Shown here: positions 1-8,757 of the stretch, piece after piece
Numbering within the stretch: position 1 is the stretch's first letter
Layout: every line of letters starts with the position of its first letter
Assembly (NCBI GenBank): GCA_021797815.1
Contig: JAJZYZ010000016.1
Coordinates: 1-44,041 of the forward strand
Direction: 5' to 3'
DNA length: 44,041 nucleotides
Source: Bacillota bacterium
Lineage (GTDB): Bacteria > Bacillota > Sulfobacillia > Sulfobacillales > JAIMBI01
Notes under the pieces: generated by a model
Told to the model about the DNA's origin: nothing
The model's database searches: none
Seen by the model: the letters and a program-made list of their open reading frames with translations, nothing else
Program-made: the position numbers and the translations under genes

Positions 1-33
1 ACCCGGTGGCTCGCGCAACGCATGACGTGGACG

Positions 34-2806
34 GGTCGATCCCCGCTCACGCGGGGGAGCCATCTACCACGTCAATGCCCCTCCTTTAGTAGAGGGTCGA
101 TCCCCGCTCACGCGGGGGAGTCTCGAAGGCCACACTGCCGGGGTAATACGCGCTGGGTCGATCCCCGCTCACGCGGGGGAGCCGCGAGTGACCGGTCGGT
201 GGTCCAGGTCAAGCCGGGTCGATCCCCGCTCACGCGGGGGAGCCCCCGACCAAGTGTCCGCCCAGGACCGCCGCCGGGGTCGATCCCCGCTCACGCGGGG
301 GAGCCGCCACCTGCGCGCGGCACCAGTCGGTGGCCGTGGGTCGATCCCCGCTCACGCGGGGGAGCCAGGGGGAGCGGTGGCTCCTATGCCTACTACTAGG
401 GTCGATCCCCGCTCACGCGGGGGAGCCGGTTTTATCGCGTTTGGCGGTCGGTCGAGTCTGGGTCGATCCCCGCTCACGCGGGGGATCCGCAGGGACGTTG
501 ATCACCTGGTCGAGGCCGAGGGGTCGATCCCCGCTCACGCGGGGGAGCCTACGATAGGGATGTATACGCCACGGGTAGCCCGGGTCGATCCCCGCTCACG
601 CGGGGGAGCCTTCGGGTCGAGGTCCTCTAACACCGCCCCCGGGGGTCGATCCCCGCTCACGCGGGGGAGCCGGCGTCACGATTGATGTCGGATTGCCATA
701 GCACGGTCGATCCCCGCTCACGCGGGGGAGCCGTCCTCTGGTACTCCGGCCGCGCGTAGCAAGGCGGTCGATCCCCGCTCACGCGGGGGAGCCATTCAGA
801 CGATCCCCGTGACGACCCTGACCCAGGGTCGATCCCCGCTCACGCGGGGGAGCCCGTTGCGCTTGTTGCGCTTGCCCCGTTGCGCAGGGTCGATCCCCGC
901 TCACGCGGGGGAGCCTCTCCTGCTCGCATGGCTCGCAAGCTCGATCCAGGTCGATCCCCGCTCACGCGGGGGAGCCCTCCCATGACGCCCGAAGAGGAAG
1001 AGGCCTTAGGGTCGATCCCCGCTCACGCGGGGGAGCCGTGAAACCCCAGAGCGCGATCTCATAGGCAGTCGGTCGATCCCCGCTCACGCGGGGGAGCCCC
1101 GGGGAGCATCCAGAAGAGTCGGTGGGGCTGGGGTCGATCCCCGCTCACGCGGGGGAGCCCGCTATTTCGCAGGCTTCGGAGTGCCCGCAGGCGGTCGATC
1201 CCCGCTCACGCGGGGGAGCCATTCAGACGATCCCCGTGACGACCCTGACCCAGGGTCGATCCCCGCTCACGCGGGGGAGCCTCCCAGCTGACGGGCATGA
1301 TTAACCTCGCGCAGGGTCGATCCCCGCTCACGCGGGGGAGCCTCTATGCCGCTAGAGGCGCCGGGCCATACCGGGGGTCGATCCCCGCTCACGCGGGGGA
1401 GCCACCATCACGACCGACGAAACCTGGAACATCCTGGGTCGATCCCCGCTCACGCGGGGGAGCCGCCAAAATAGCGCCAAACGTGGGCGGGAGGAACGGT
1501 CGATCCCCGCTCACGCGGGGGAGCCGCGACCAGCGTGGGCGGTCCCACCTGCGGGGGCGGTCGATCCCCGCTCACGCGGGGGAGCCGCGGTATCGACCCG
1601 GACAAAACGGCGTATCAGGGGTCGATCCCCGCTCACGCGGGGGAGCCGCGCGGATGGCGGCGTCGAGGGAGCCGCAGTAGGGTCGATCCCCGCTCACGCG
1701 GGGGAGCCCGACCATGTGTTGATCCCTCGCCATGCTAGGAAGGTCGATCCCCGCTCACGCGGGGGAGCCCGATCGTGAACCCAGGGGTCGCGTCAACACG
1801 CGGGTCGATCCCCGCTCACGCGGGGGAGCCCGCCGCCGGTGTGCTGGCCTCTCACATCAAAAGGGTCGATCCCCGCTCACGCGGGGGAGCCCCCGCGAGG
1901 GCGTCCTGCCGCGCTTGGCGGGGAGGTCGATCCCCGCTCACGCGGGGGAACCGGGTATAGCTCATACCCTGGTAGGTATCCCCAGGGTCGATCCCCGCTC
2001 ACGCGGGGGAGCCCCGCTGCATGAACGGAAAGGCTGCTAGAATCGCGGTCGATCCCCGCTCACGCGGGGGAGCCGCGGCGTCCGAGGCATCGAGCGGAGG
2101 CGGGGTGGGTCGATCCCCGCTCACGCGGGGGAGCCCCCTACACCACCACACAGGTCACCGACGGCGGCGGTCGATCCCCGCTCACGCGGGGGAGCCCCGT
2201 CCTCCTCGAGGGGTCCGCCCCGGCCCCCGGGTCGATCCCCGCTCACGCGGGGGAGCCAGGTGTAGCCCGTGACCGCCAGCTGCCACTGGAGGTCGATCCC
2301 CGCTCACGCGGGGGAGCCGCCGCCTAGAACGTGGACAGACGGGCATCGAGGGGTCGATCCCCGCTCACGCGGGGGAGCCATCCTGACACACCACTAGAAG
2401 CTGATCCCCAACGGTCGATCCCCGCTCACGCGGGGGAGCCCGAAGCCCGCAAAGCCTGCGAAATAGCGCCAAAGGTCGATCCCCGCTCACGCGGGGGAGC
2501 CGCCCTCATCAACCTGGGCGGCGCGTTCCACGCGGGTCGATCCCCGCTCACGCGGGGGAGCCGCGAGCGACCGGTCGGTGGTCCAGGTCAAGCCGGGTCG
2601 ATCCCCGCTCACGCGGGGGAGCCGTGACCTTGGTCAGCGCCCCGCTCAGGCTCGCGGGTCGATCCCCGCTCACGCGGGGGAGCCCCGGTCGGACTCAGGA
2701 ACGGCGCCGGCTGCGGGGGTCGATCCCCGCTCACGCGGGGGAGCCTCCCGAATTGGCCGCGGCGGTCGACTCCATCAGGGTCGATCCCCGCTCACGCGGG
2801 GGAGCC
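34..2806 (-). CRISPR. Type I-E CRISPR array, 46 repeats, transcribed leftward
   Basis: A 28-bp repeat recurs at exactly 61-bp steps from 34 to 2779, giving 46 repeats and 45 enclosed spacers of 33 bp; bases 1-33 are one more spacer-length segment, so the array probably continues left of the window. Read on the minus strand the repeat has the stem CCCCGC-GTGA-GCGGGG followed by ATCGACC, matching the layout of the E. coli type I-E repeat whose 3' end supplies the 8-nt crRNA 5' handle. The strand is therefore the same as the cas genes, and the newest spacers lie at the right end by cas2. Three repeats carry one substitution each (95-122, 461-488, 1925-1952), all in the last three bases of the plus-strand form, outside stem and handle. 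Spacers at 794-826 and 1221-1253 are identical; those at 184-216 and 2563-2595 differ by one base. Confidence 0.98.
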
Positions 2807-2864
2807 TCTTGACAGCCTATCACCCTGGGACGTATGATACGACCTTCGTTGTGTTATTCACTTG
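2807..2864 (-). promoter_or_regulatory. CRISPR leader
   Basis: This 58-bp stretch lies between the cas2 stop and the leader-proximal repeat and is richer in A+T than its surroundings. It is bracketed by a 7-bp inverted repeat, CTTGACA at 2808-2814 and TGTCAAG at 2863-2869, 48 bp apart. On the minus strand the right copy reads TTGACA and overlaps the cas2 stop codon, so it could serve as a -35 element. However, the best -10-like hexamer, TATCAT at 2834-2839, is 23 bp away, too far for a standard sigma-A promoter. Position and orientation support the leader call; the roles of the individual motifs are inferred. Confidence 0.7.
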
Positions 2865-3185
2865 TCAAGGATCGCCGGGCGAACTCTCGGTGGCAACTGC
2901 TGTTCGCTTAGTCAGTACTATCCCGTCGCGTTCCACGAGCTCGACCGGAGGAATTCCTAAAACCCTGACCGATTGGCCAGCGGGGAGATCAATGGAGTCC
3001 CAAACCATTACGATACTGGCGTTCTCCTCGTCGTAGAACCAGTCGGATAAAACATCCCAAATCCTGGCTCGAACGGCTGGGGATATCCGAGCCGCTGTGT
3101 AGACGCCGGGTCCCAACTCCAACATAGACGACGCTAGAAAGCCCCTTACGCGATTAGAAGCGTTCCGCGTCACCACTACGGTCAT
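2865..3185 (-). CDS. cas2: CRISPR adaptation protein Cas2, type I-E
   Basis: This 106-residue protein is the dimeric core subunit of the Cas1-Cas2 integrase that inserts new spacers at the leader-repeat junction. The N-terminus MTVVVTR followed by an RGFL segment and LELGPGVYTA matches the Cas2e family (E. coli Cas2 begins with a similar VVVT strand and has an AGVY motif). An IWDVL helix and a VMVWD strand follow, as in the family. The start codon lies 32 bp inside the end of cas1, and the family-like N-terminus argues for this start despite the long overlap. It is the last cas gene before the leader. No DnaQ-like extension is fused to it, unlike some I-E Cas2 proteins; a separate DnaQ-like gene sits at the far end of the operon. 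Confidence 0.96.
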   Translation of the reverse strand: MTVVVTRNASNRVRGFLASSMLELGPGVYTAARISPAVRARIWDVLSDWFYDEENASIVMVWDSIDLPAGQSVRVLGIPPVELVERDGIVLTKRTAVATESSPGDP

Positions 3186-4059
3186 GGACGTGCAGTAACT
3201 CCTTTATCTGCTCGATCATGGTCGGAATGAGTTTATGGCGTCGAAACCACTCAGCGGCGGCGAGACGAACCTCCCGTTCGAGGCTCTTGTGCGGGGACTT
3301 AAGGACAGTGGATGCCGCCGAAAAAGCCAGAGGCAGAGTGACACTCACGCGGAAGAGATCGGCAATGTCCAATGAAAACGCGTTACTCGATTCCTCGTGT
3401 ATGAAACCAAGGGGCGGCAATGCCCCGACAGCAGCGACGGCTATTTCCGCCGCCGATTCTACGAACGTCGCGGCATGATTGACAGCCTGGTTTGGAATGT
3501 CGGCGGCTTCGGGATTGTCACGGTCATACCGACGGCCTATCCACTCTATCCCATGCTGGCGCGCAAGAATACGGTACGACTCGCGGAGCCGCCCCCCCTC
3601 CATGCCGCGCATCTGGGCGATGTCGCGTTGAACGGGACGCTCCCCAAATCGGATGGCGTACATTTCTCTCGCCACGTCCAGCCGTAGACTTTCGTCCGCC
3701 CACAAGGTGGCATGGGCGCGTGCCACGTCCGACCGACCTTGCCCTATGGGTGGCGCCGTGTAGAGCTTAACCCCGCCATCGCCGACGGCGGCCAGCAACG
3801 TCCCATGGCGAGCTAGCAGGCGAAGAACATCGTGCGTCACGGTTGTGCCGGGCCCTATGAGGAGCATCGAGATTGTTTGATAGGGAATAGCATAAGTACC
3901 AGGGTCCAGCTGGTCGCTGGCACTGGCGACGAACTGTAAGGTACCGTCTTCTACGGACAGCCGGCCGCGGGACAACCATAGTAGCCCATGTCTGTCCACG
4001 TGGGGAATTCGGGAGGCGGCCAGCCCTAAGCGCCCACGAAACAGATGAGGGGAACTCAT
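3154..4059 (-). CDS. cas1: CRISPR adaptation endonuclease/integrase Cas1, type I-E
   Basis: This 301-residue metal-dependent integrase works with Cas2 to capture prespacers and join them to the array. The N-terminal beta-rich half is followed by the alpha-helical catalytic half. By comparison with E. coli Cas1 (E141, H208, D221), the likely metal ligands are E154 in RGMEG, H221 in GFIHEES and D231/D234 in SLDIADLF, all present. Length is usual for Cas1e. Its ATG overlaps the cas6e stop by 4 bp (ATGA type), which implies translational coupling, and its 3' end overlaps cas2. I see no frameshift, so the adaptation module looks functional. Confidence 0.98.
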   Translation of the reverse strand: MSSPHLFRGRLGLAASRIPHVDRHGLLWLSRGRLSVEDGTLQFVASASDQLDPGTYAIPYQTISMLLIGPGTTVTHDVLRLLARHGTLLAAVGDGGVKLYTAPPIGQGRSDVARAHATLWADESLRLDVAREMYAIRFGERPVQRDIAQMRGMEGGRLRESYRILARQHGIEWIGRRYDRDNPEAADIPNQAVNHAATFVESAAEIAVAAVGALPPLGFIHEESSNAFSLDIADLFRVSVTLPLAFSAASTVLKSPHKSLEREVRLAAAEWFRRHKLIPTMIEQIKELLHVHDRSGDAERF

Positions 4060-4787
4060 CGGGGCGCACGCAGGAGCAGCATTCCGTATCCGAACGCCCG
4101 ATGACGCCCCACGCCTCTGAGCAGCAGGGTGCGAAATACGTCCGGATTTTGGACGGTCAACCGTCCTCGAAACAAAGCCTGGGGCCTAACGATGGTGTTC
4201 TGGCGACGCCCCGTAGAACCCGCCTGATCTTTTCGAACTTGGTGAACGAAGCGGAATCCCTCAAGATTCGCCTCGTCTAATAAGACGCCGTCGCCCTCTT
4301 CCAACTGGGTGCGGATCCAGTCTTTGTAGACTTGGGTTCTGTCAAGTGTGCCCGGTTCAGCATGATCTGCGCGCATCAGAAAGACGTCCTTCTCGACTCG
4401 CGGATTGGACCGGCGCCCAACGGGGCAGCAGATAACCTCGAACCCCAGCTGACGGCCAGCCCCGAAATCTGGCATCACCTTGCTCGCGATATCGGAGCGG
4501 TTCGGGGTAACGGTCGCAACCATCGGAGAAGCATAGTTTCGCATTTGCTCCTGAAGGGCTTCGGCCCCGTGCCCGCTGTACGCGAGTACGCGGGTGGGGC
4601 GGTGACCGTCCACCAACAGCCGCCAGGGGTAGGGTGCTAAGTCGCCAAAGGCTGCCTTCATCCACGCATGTGTCGTGTAGCCAAGATCTTCGTCACGCGC
4701 TGCTGCCTGCAGACTCTGCACTTTGGCGAACCGTAGTAGCGCCGCCGTGTCGATAAGTATCTCGACCATGTATAGCTCACCCATCAC
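4056..4787 (-). CDS. cas6e: crRNA-processing endoribonuclease Cas6e (CasE/Cse3)
   Basis: This 243-residue RNase cuts the repeat RNA at the base of its stem and stays bound as part of Cascade. It has the double ferredoxin-like layout with the glycine-rich signature near the C-terminus (GVGRHRAFGYGMLLL), typical of Cas6e. A histidine at residue 40 in the TTHAWMKAAF helix is in the place of the catalytic His of E. coli CasE (H20). The first ATG overlaps cas5e by 4 bp; an internal Met at residue 7 (MVEILID) resembles the usual family N-terminus and could be the real start. Its natural substrate is the stem-loop of the array in this window. Confidence 0.96.
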   Translation of the reverse strand: MMGELYMVEILIDTAALLRFAKVQSLQAAARDEDLGYTTHAWMKAAFGDLAPYPWRLLVDGHRPTRVLAYSGHGAEALQEQMRNYASPMVATVTPNRSDIASKVMPDFGAGRQLGFEVICCPVGRRSNPRVEKDVFLMRADHAEPGTLDRTQVYKDWIRTQLEEGDGVLLDEANLEGFRFVHQVRKDQAGSTGRRQNTIVRPQALFRGRLTVQNPDVFRTLLLRGVGRHRAFGYGMLLLRAPR

Positions 4788-5521
4788 TGCTGACCATCCA
4801 CAGCTATGAGCCCCTCACTTCTCCAACGGCTTCCGGCCATGAGCTGGTTTCGCCAGTCACGCAGATCATATACTGGGCGCCCGGACCCTGATTGTTGCGT
4901 GCCGTCGGCCGGCCAACATGCCTCCAGTTGGCCGGAATGGACACGTCGACGACCCGCCCGATCCCACGCGCCGACACTGCGAAGAATGTCGAGCAGGTTG
5001 GGCCCGCTCACCAGGGGTGTAGTGGGGTCAAGCAAGGGCCGGGCTGGTACGCAACTCTTACGCCCCAAAAATAGCGGCCGTTTCGGATGTCTTAGTGCCT
5101 GTCCCAAGTGTTCCAGGCTTGGCCAGTCATCAGAATCTAACGCTACAGCTATGGTCATCAGGCCATCTGCCCAGTAGTGCCGGAACCGCTGCGAGGTTCC
5201 TGCGGTCGCCTCTCCTTTCCCCCTTTGCTCCGGCTTGCCCCGAGTAGTCCAACCTGCTTCCTTCATCGAGTCCTGTCCGAGGTCGACCGTCTGATAATCA
5301 AGCAGTGGCTGAGGGGCTACGTCCCATCGTGCCGCGTACTTGACACGACTCTGCAGGCCTTCGAGCTCACGGGAGTCTCCGTGGGATAAACCGAGGGCGT
5401 TGGCGAACAATCCAGTCAACATCGCCTGACCAGGAAACCGATCAGTAAAGCCGTGCTGATCGACGACCACACCGCCGAAACTCATCATCGGGGCGTCCAC
5501 GCGAAGGATTAGAGCCTCCAT
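4784..5521 (-). CDS. cas5e: Cascade subunit Cas5e (CasD)
   Basis: This 245-residue RAMP protein caps the crRNA 5' handle in Cascade. The N-terminal strand MEALILRVDAPMMSFGG, the segment RFPGQAMLTGLFANALG and the late motif RPLFLGRKSCVPARPLL are hallmarks of Cas5e. Its ATG shares one base with the TGA of cas7e (TGATG), so the two are tightly coupled. In this subtype Cas5 is non-catalytic, and repeat cleavage is done by Cas6e. Length is normal. Confidence 0.97.
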   Translation of the reverse strand: MEALILRVDAPMMSFGGVVVDQHGFTDRFPGQAMLTGLFANALGLSHGDSRELEGLQSRVKYAARWDVAPQPLLDYQTVDLGQDSMKEAGWTTRGKPEQRGKGEATAGTSQRFRHYWADGLMTIAVALDSDDWPSLEHLGQALRHPKRPLFLGRKSCVPARPLLDPTTPLVSGPNLLDILRSVGAWDRAGRRRVHSGQLEACWPADGTQQSGSGRPVYDLRDWRNQLMAGSRWRSEGLIAVDGQQ

Positions 5522-6696
5522 CAGCTACGCCCCAGGGCCGTTTCCAACGACTCGACGATGGCGGTAGCCAGGGGCTGCCGTTCCCCCATGCCCGGCCAGT
5601 CATAGGTGGTAGCCACGCGGCGCAGCTCTGCGGTCGGGCCATACATGCTGTCCATAGCAGAAATGTATTGGGCCAGCGCACCAACCGATGACTGCATGAC
5701 GTCACCCGTGCCGGAAACGGGTCGCAAGAAGGCATTGGCGAGGCTTCGCGGCTGAGAGGTACCCACTTCAAGAACCACGCAATCAGCGCGCGCGTACGGG
5801 GCCGTCGCCCCGAGTTTGGCTCCAGGCGTGACCTCTGCTATCGCGTGAACCAGCAGCTCGAGGAGGCGTCGGGCGGGGAGCAGGTCCTGTGCCTGCCATG
5901 CATTGGAGTCGGTGCCCGAAAGATTGCTCACCAAGAGCGGGACGTCTACCACGACATAGCCGTAGAACACGCCGGCTCCAAGCTCCATATCGTTTGCATG
6001 AGCGGCGCCGGTCTCCTCGAGCCGTGCCAGGTCATCCACCACTGTGAAGAAGTCGACTTCCGTATCGAGGGCATGGGTGGTAAAGGCATGGGCAACATGC
6101 ACCGGGGCATCAACCCGAGCCAGTATGTCCGAGGTCACAAAACGACCGAACATCGCTCCCTCAAATCCCACCATGGGATCTGCCGCTCCAGCAGCCCTCA
6201 TCAATGCGGCCAGGTTGGCCCGATGCTCCTTTTTCTTTAACGTCTCGTCCAGATGGGCAATCCCAAGCTCTAAGGTCTCCTTGTGCGAGGCCTCCTCAAT
6301 CAGATGAACGAAATAGTCGATCTCCGGTTTGCCAAATAGTATGGGCTGCCGCATGGCCAACCCTTCCTCCAAGGGTTTCTTGTCCCCCGTGGACATGAAA
6401 AGATTCTTCGCCAACGTCTGTATGAGCGCCTCGGCGGCCGCAGAGTCGAGTCCGTCCTCTTCGAGCCGCGTCTTCACGATGCGATCAAAAACGTGCCGGG
6501 TACGAACCCCCGATGGGAGGCCGAGTTCCTGGTGAACCATCCACGTGCGCCAGTGCCTTTTTTGGCTCTGGCTGGAGATGCGGAGCCTCGGAGCACTGCC
6601 AAACGAGATACGTTTGGCCAAGCCGGCATCGTCGCGATTCAACAGCGTCGCATGATAGCTGGTCAGAAAGTGAATCTGTAAGAACACATCCCTCAC
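5521..6696 (-). CDS. cas7e: Cascade backbone subunit Cas7e (CasC/Cse4)
   Basis: This 391-residue RAMP protein polymerises along the spacer part of the crRNA to form the Cascade backbone, six copies in E. coli. Recognisable segments are the N-terminal IHFLTSYHATLLNRDD with RISSQSQKRHWR, then MVGFEGAMFGRFVTSD, VAHAFTTHALDTEVDFFTVVDD, and GAGVFYGYVVVDVPLLVSNL. All are family-typical and in the expected order. The gene starts 1 bp inside the end of cse2 territory (4-bp overlap, 6693-6696) and ends in a TGATG junction with cas5e. No defects are seen. Confidence 0.97.
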   Translation of the reverse strand: MRDVFLQIHFLTSYHATLLNRDDAGLAKRISFGSAPRLRISSQSQKRHWRTWMVHQELGLPSGVRTRHVFDRIVKTRLEEDGLDSAAAEALIQTLAKNLFMSTGDKKPLEEGLAMRQPILFGKPEIDYFVHLIEEASHKETLELGIAHLDETLKKKEHRANLAALMRAAGAADPMVGFEGAMFGRFVTSDILARVDAPVHVAHAFTTHALDTEVDFFTVVDDLARLEETGAAHANDMELGAGVFYGYVVVDVPLLVSNLSGTDSNAWQAQDLLPARRLLELLVHAIAEVTPGAKLGATAPYARADCVVLEVGTSQPRSLANAFLRPVSGTGDVMQSSVGALAQYISAMDSMYGPTAELRRVATTYDWPGMGERQPLATAIVESLETALGRS

Positions 6697-7166
6697 CCTT
6701 TCGTAACAGTGTGATAGAAGTCGGAAGCAATGAGCCGACGCAGTTGTTCACGCGCAGATGCGTCGTGGGTTAGGACCAGGCGAGCCGCATCCGCCCAGTT
6801 TACCGACCGCCCTTTGGCGGCGAGAAAGCGCGCCATGCGGATTACCAAAGTGCGGAGGACCGGCCCTTCGGCCGCTAGCAAGCGCTCCAATCGCGCTTCT
6901 GAGTACTGAAGATCGGCCAGGCCACGGCCGAGAGGATGGTGGGGATCATGGCCGCCAGGGCTGAGAAGCGCCAGCCCACCCACCACCGTGACCCAATCGT
7001 CGACGGATTCGGAACCGCGGTCCCACTCGTCCGGTAGGAATCGCATGGCAAAGCGGTAGAACGCCACCGGAATGCTTCGATCTGGATTGAGCCGACGGAG
7101 GCCCGCCAACTCTCCCGGGGTAGCGGCTGAGCTGGACAGATAGGCGGAAGCTCGGCCTACCACCAC
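6693..7166 (-). CDS. cse2: Cascade small subunit Cse2 (Cas11e/CasB)
   Basis: This 157-residue all-helical protein forms the Cascade belly dimer that stabilises the R-loop. Evidence is position between cas8e and cas7e, size, and helical segments with the GELAGLRRLNPDRS and AFYRFAMRFLP patterns seen in Cse2. The start is uncertain. The frame is open upstream to 7202 without an ATG, so GTG at 7164-7166 (or the adjoining GTG at 7161) is the best standard choice, although no good ribosome-binding site precedes it. The 22-bp gap after cas8e is the only real gap in the operon downstream of cas3. Confidence 0.9.
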   Translation of the reverse strand: MVVGRASAYLSSSAATPGELAGLRRLNPDRSIPVAFYRFAMRFLPDEWDRGSESVDDWVTVVGGLALLSPGGHDPHHPLGRGLADLQYSEARLERLLAAEGPVLRTLVIRMARFLAAKGRSVNWADAARLVLTHDASAREQLRRLIASDFYHTVTKG

Positions 7167-7188
7167 CGCCAGCGAAGTGCGCTCTATG

Positions 7189-8757
7189 TCAGACGTCTTG
7201 TCTCATCTCCTTTCTCATCCACGGAAAGAATCGGGGGCTGTGCAGGATTCCGAAGAAGGTCCGTTCAGCCTCAACTTGCGCGCGATAGGCTCGTCCGGCG
7301 CGGTGGGGCCAGCCCACTTCAACGTCGTGGAGCACGCTCAGGGCATGACTAGTTAGTTGCTCGACCCACTGGGTCAGGGCGTCCTGCTCGTTGTCGTCGT
7401 CGGCATGGTCCCAGACCCACGGGAAATAGTCCGCTCGCCATCGTTGTTCGAAGGCGCGGTCGGCACGGATCCACCACGCCCCTGTCGCCGTTCGGTCCAT
7501 AACCACCGTGGCGGGCCCGCCTTCCAGGTACACAAACACGGCACGTCGAAGGGCCTGGGTCGTCTTCGACGCGTAGTCGAGTCCAGCCTTGCTGAGTGAT
7601 GTCAGGTGTTGACGCCTCTCCCTGCCTCCAAAAAGTGTGGGAACCACCTGAGGCGGGATGCGAACCGTTTCCGCGTAAAATCCTTCCGTCTTCCCCTGTC
7701 CTCGGACCAGAACCGAGGCCAGCAACCACATCTCACTTCGCGCCCAGTCACTTCCTGGACGCTGCAAAGCAGATAGACCGAGGTCGTCACCAAATACCAG
7801 GCGCCGCATCACGTCTGCGGTGAGACCCCTCGGTGAGACCGTGAGGGCCTTGGCCGTGGCCTCCTTACTATCCGCAGATCCCAGCTCAGTCGGGAGCCAG
7901 GGATCGCCCAGCACGCCCAATAGTTGTTTAGCGTCGATGCGGTCGTTTTGGCAGGACACATCTTCTGCCCAGATTTGCTCCCCGTCACTCCGCAGGCGAA
8001 CACGCCGGCACACTTCTATGAAGCACGGGTCCAGCGCTGTCAAAGGTAAGGGTGTCACCCCGTCCCAGGGAACCGTCCAAAGAAGAACCAGGCCATCAGA
8101 GTCGTAATGATACGGAGCTGCGAGCAGCTCTTGGCGGTGAGCCAAAAGCCGCTCCACGGCGTCGATCCATCGACGGCCCCAACGAAAACTCTGGACGAGT
8201 TCCACCACCAGACGATTGCCGAACCCACTGTTCATGCGGGAGATGCCGCGATTGCCGGCGCCGAGATACCCGCTCATTGTTTGAAGGCTAACTAGGGCGT
8301 AAACCCAGTCATCCGGCTGCGCCCGCGTTGCCCGTGCAGCCTTAACGTCGTGATTCTTTGACGTCACCAGAAGGTCGAGCGCGTCGGGAGTGACCGCCTT
8401 CACTTTCAGACGCCCGATGTCACTGACGGGTAGCGGGGGCTGCATGAAGGCGGCGAGTCGCGGATTAGGACTAACGAGCGCCCAGGCGTCTAGAGTGTCG
8501 CCGGCCAACTCGCTCAATGCGGCCTCCCAGAACTGGGAGCGCTGCACAGCGCTCGTCTTTCCATGCCGGGCTAATAGGGCTGCGCCTAGGTAACACAGAA
8601 AGATGTGCCAGGCATCTTCCTGGTGGCGCTGTAGGGCGCCATAGGTGTCAAGCTGGTCTTGCCCCAGCGATTCCAAAAGGTCTGGCAAGGTGAGCCGCTG
8701 GCTCTGTCCGGCCAGTTCCACGCGAAAGATCGGGTCGGTCAAAAGATTCGCATTCAT
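7189..8757 (-). CDS. cas8e: Cascade large subunit Cas8e (Cse1/CasA)
   Basis: This 522-residue large subunit recognises the PAM, opens the DNA target and recruits Cas3. The opening (NLLTDPIFRVEL, then LTLPDLLESLG) and the HQEDAWHIFLCYLGAALL helix are characteristic of Cse1. The segment SGYLGAGNRGISRMNSGFGNR corresponds to the conserved glycine-rich middle of the family. The gene overlaps cas3 by 4 bp (8754-8757). Length fits the family (about 500 residues). PAM preference cannot be read from the sequence but can be compared with the spacer-end bias in the array. Confidence 0.97.
   Translation of the reverse strand: MNANLLTDPIFRVELAGQSQRLTLPDLLESLGQDQLDTYGALQRHQEDAWHIFLCYLGAALLARHGKTSAVQRSQFWEAALSELAGDTLDAWALVSPNPRLAAFMQPPLPVSDIGRLKVKAVTPDALDLLVTSKNHDVKAARATRAQPDDWVYALVSLQTMSGYLGAGNRGISRMNSGFGNRLVVELVQSFRWGRRWIDAVERLLAHRQELLAAPYHYDSDGLVLLWTVPWDGVTPLPLTALDPCFIEVCRRVRLRSDGEQIWAEDVSCQNDRIDAKQLLGVLGDPWLPTELGSADSKEATAKALTVSPRGLTADVMRRLVFGDDLGLSALQRPGSDWARSEMWLLASVLVRGQGKTEGFYAETVRIPPQVVPTLFGGRERRQHLTSLSKAGLDYASKTTQALRRAVFVYLEGGPATVVMDRTATGAWWIRADRAFEQRWRADYFPWVWDHADDDNEQDALTQWVEQLTSHALSVLHDVEVGWPHRAGRAYRAQVEAERTFFGILHSPRFFPWMRKEMRQDV

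Noticed and set aside
184-216. Reading the single mismatch between near-identical spacers as the neutral sixth seed position
   Set aside because: The array is transcribed on the minus strand, so the base is at PAM-distal position 27, not in the seed.
2834-2868. Complete sigma-A promoter in the CRISPR leader (TTGACA and TATCAT)
   Set aside because: The hexamers are 23 bp apart, well outside normal spacing.
22-3036. Many open frames of 60-165 codons across the CRISPR array
   Set aside because: They arise because the 61-bp repeat unit lacks stops; all contain reiterated SIPAHAGEP/DPRSRGGA-type translations of the repeat.
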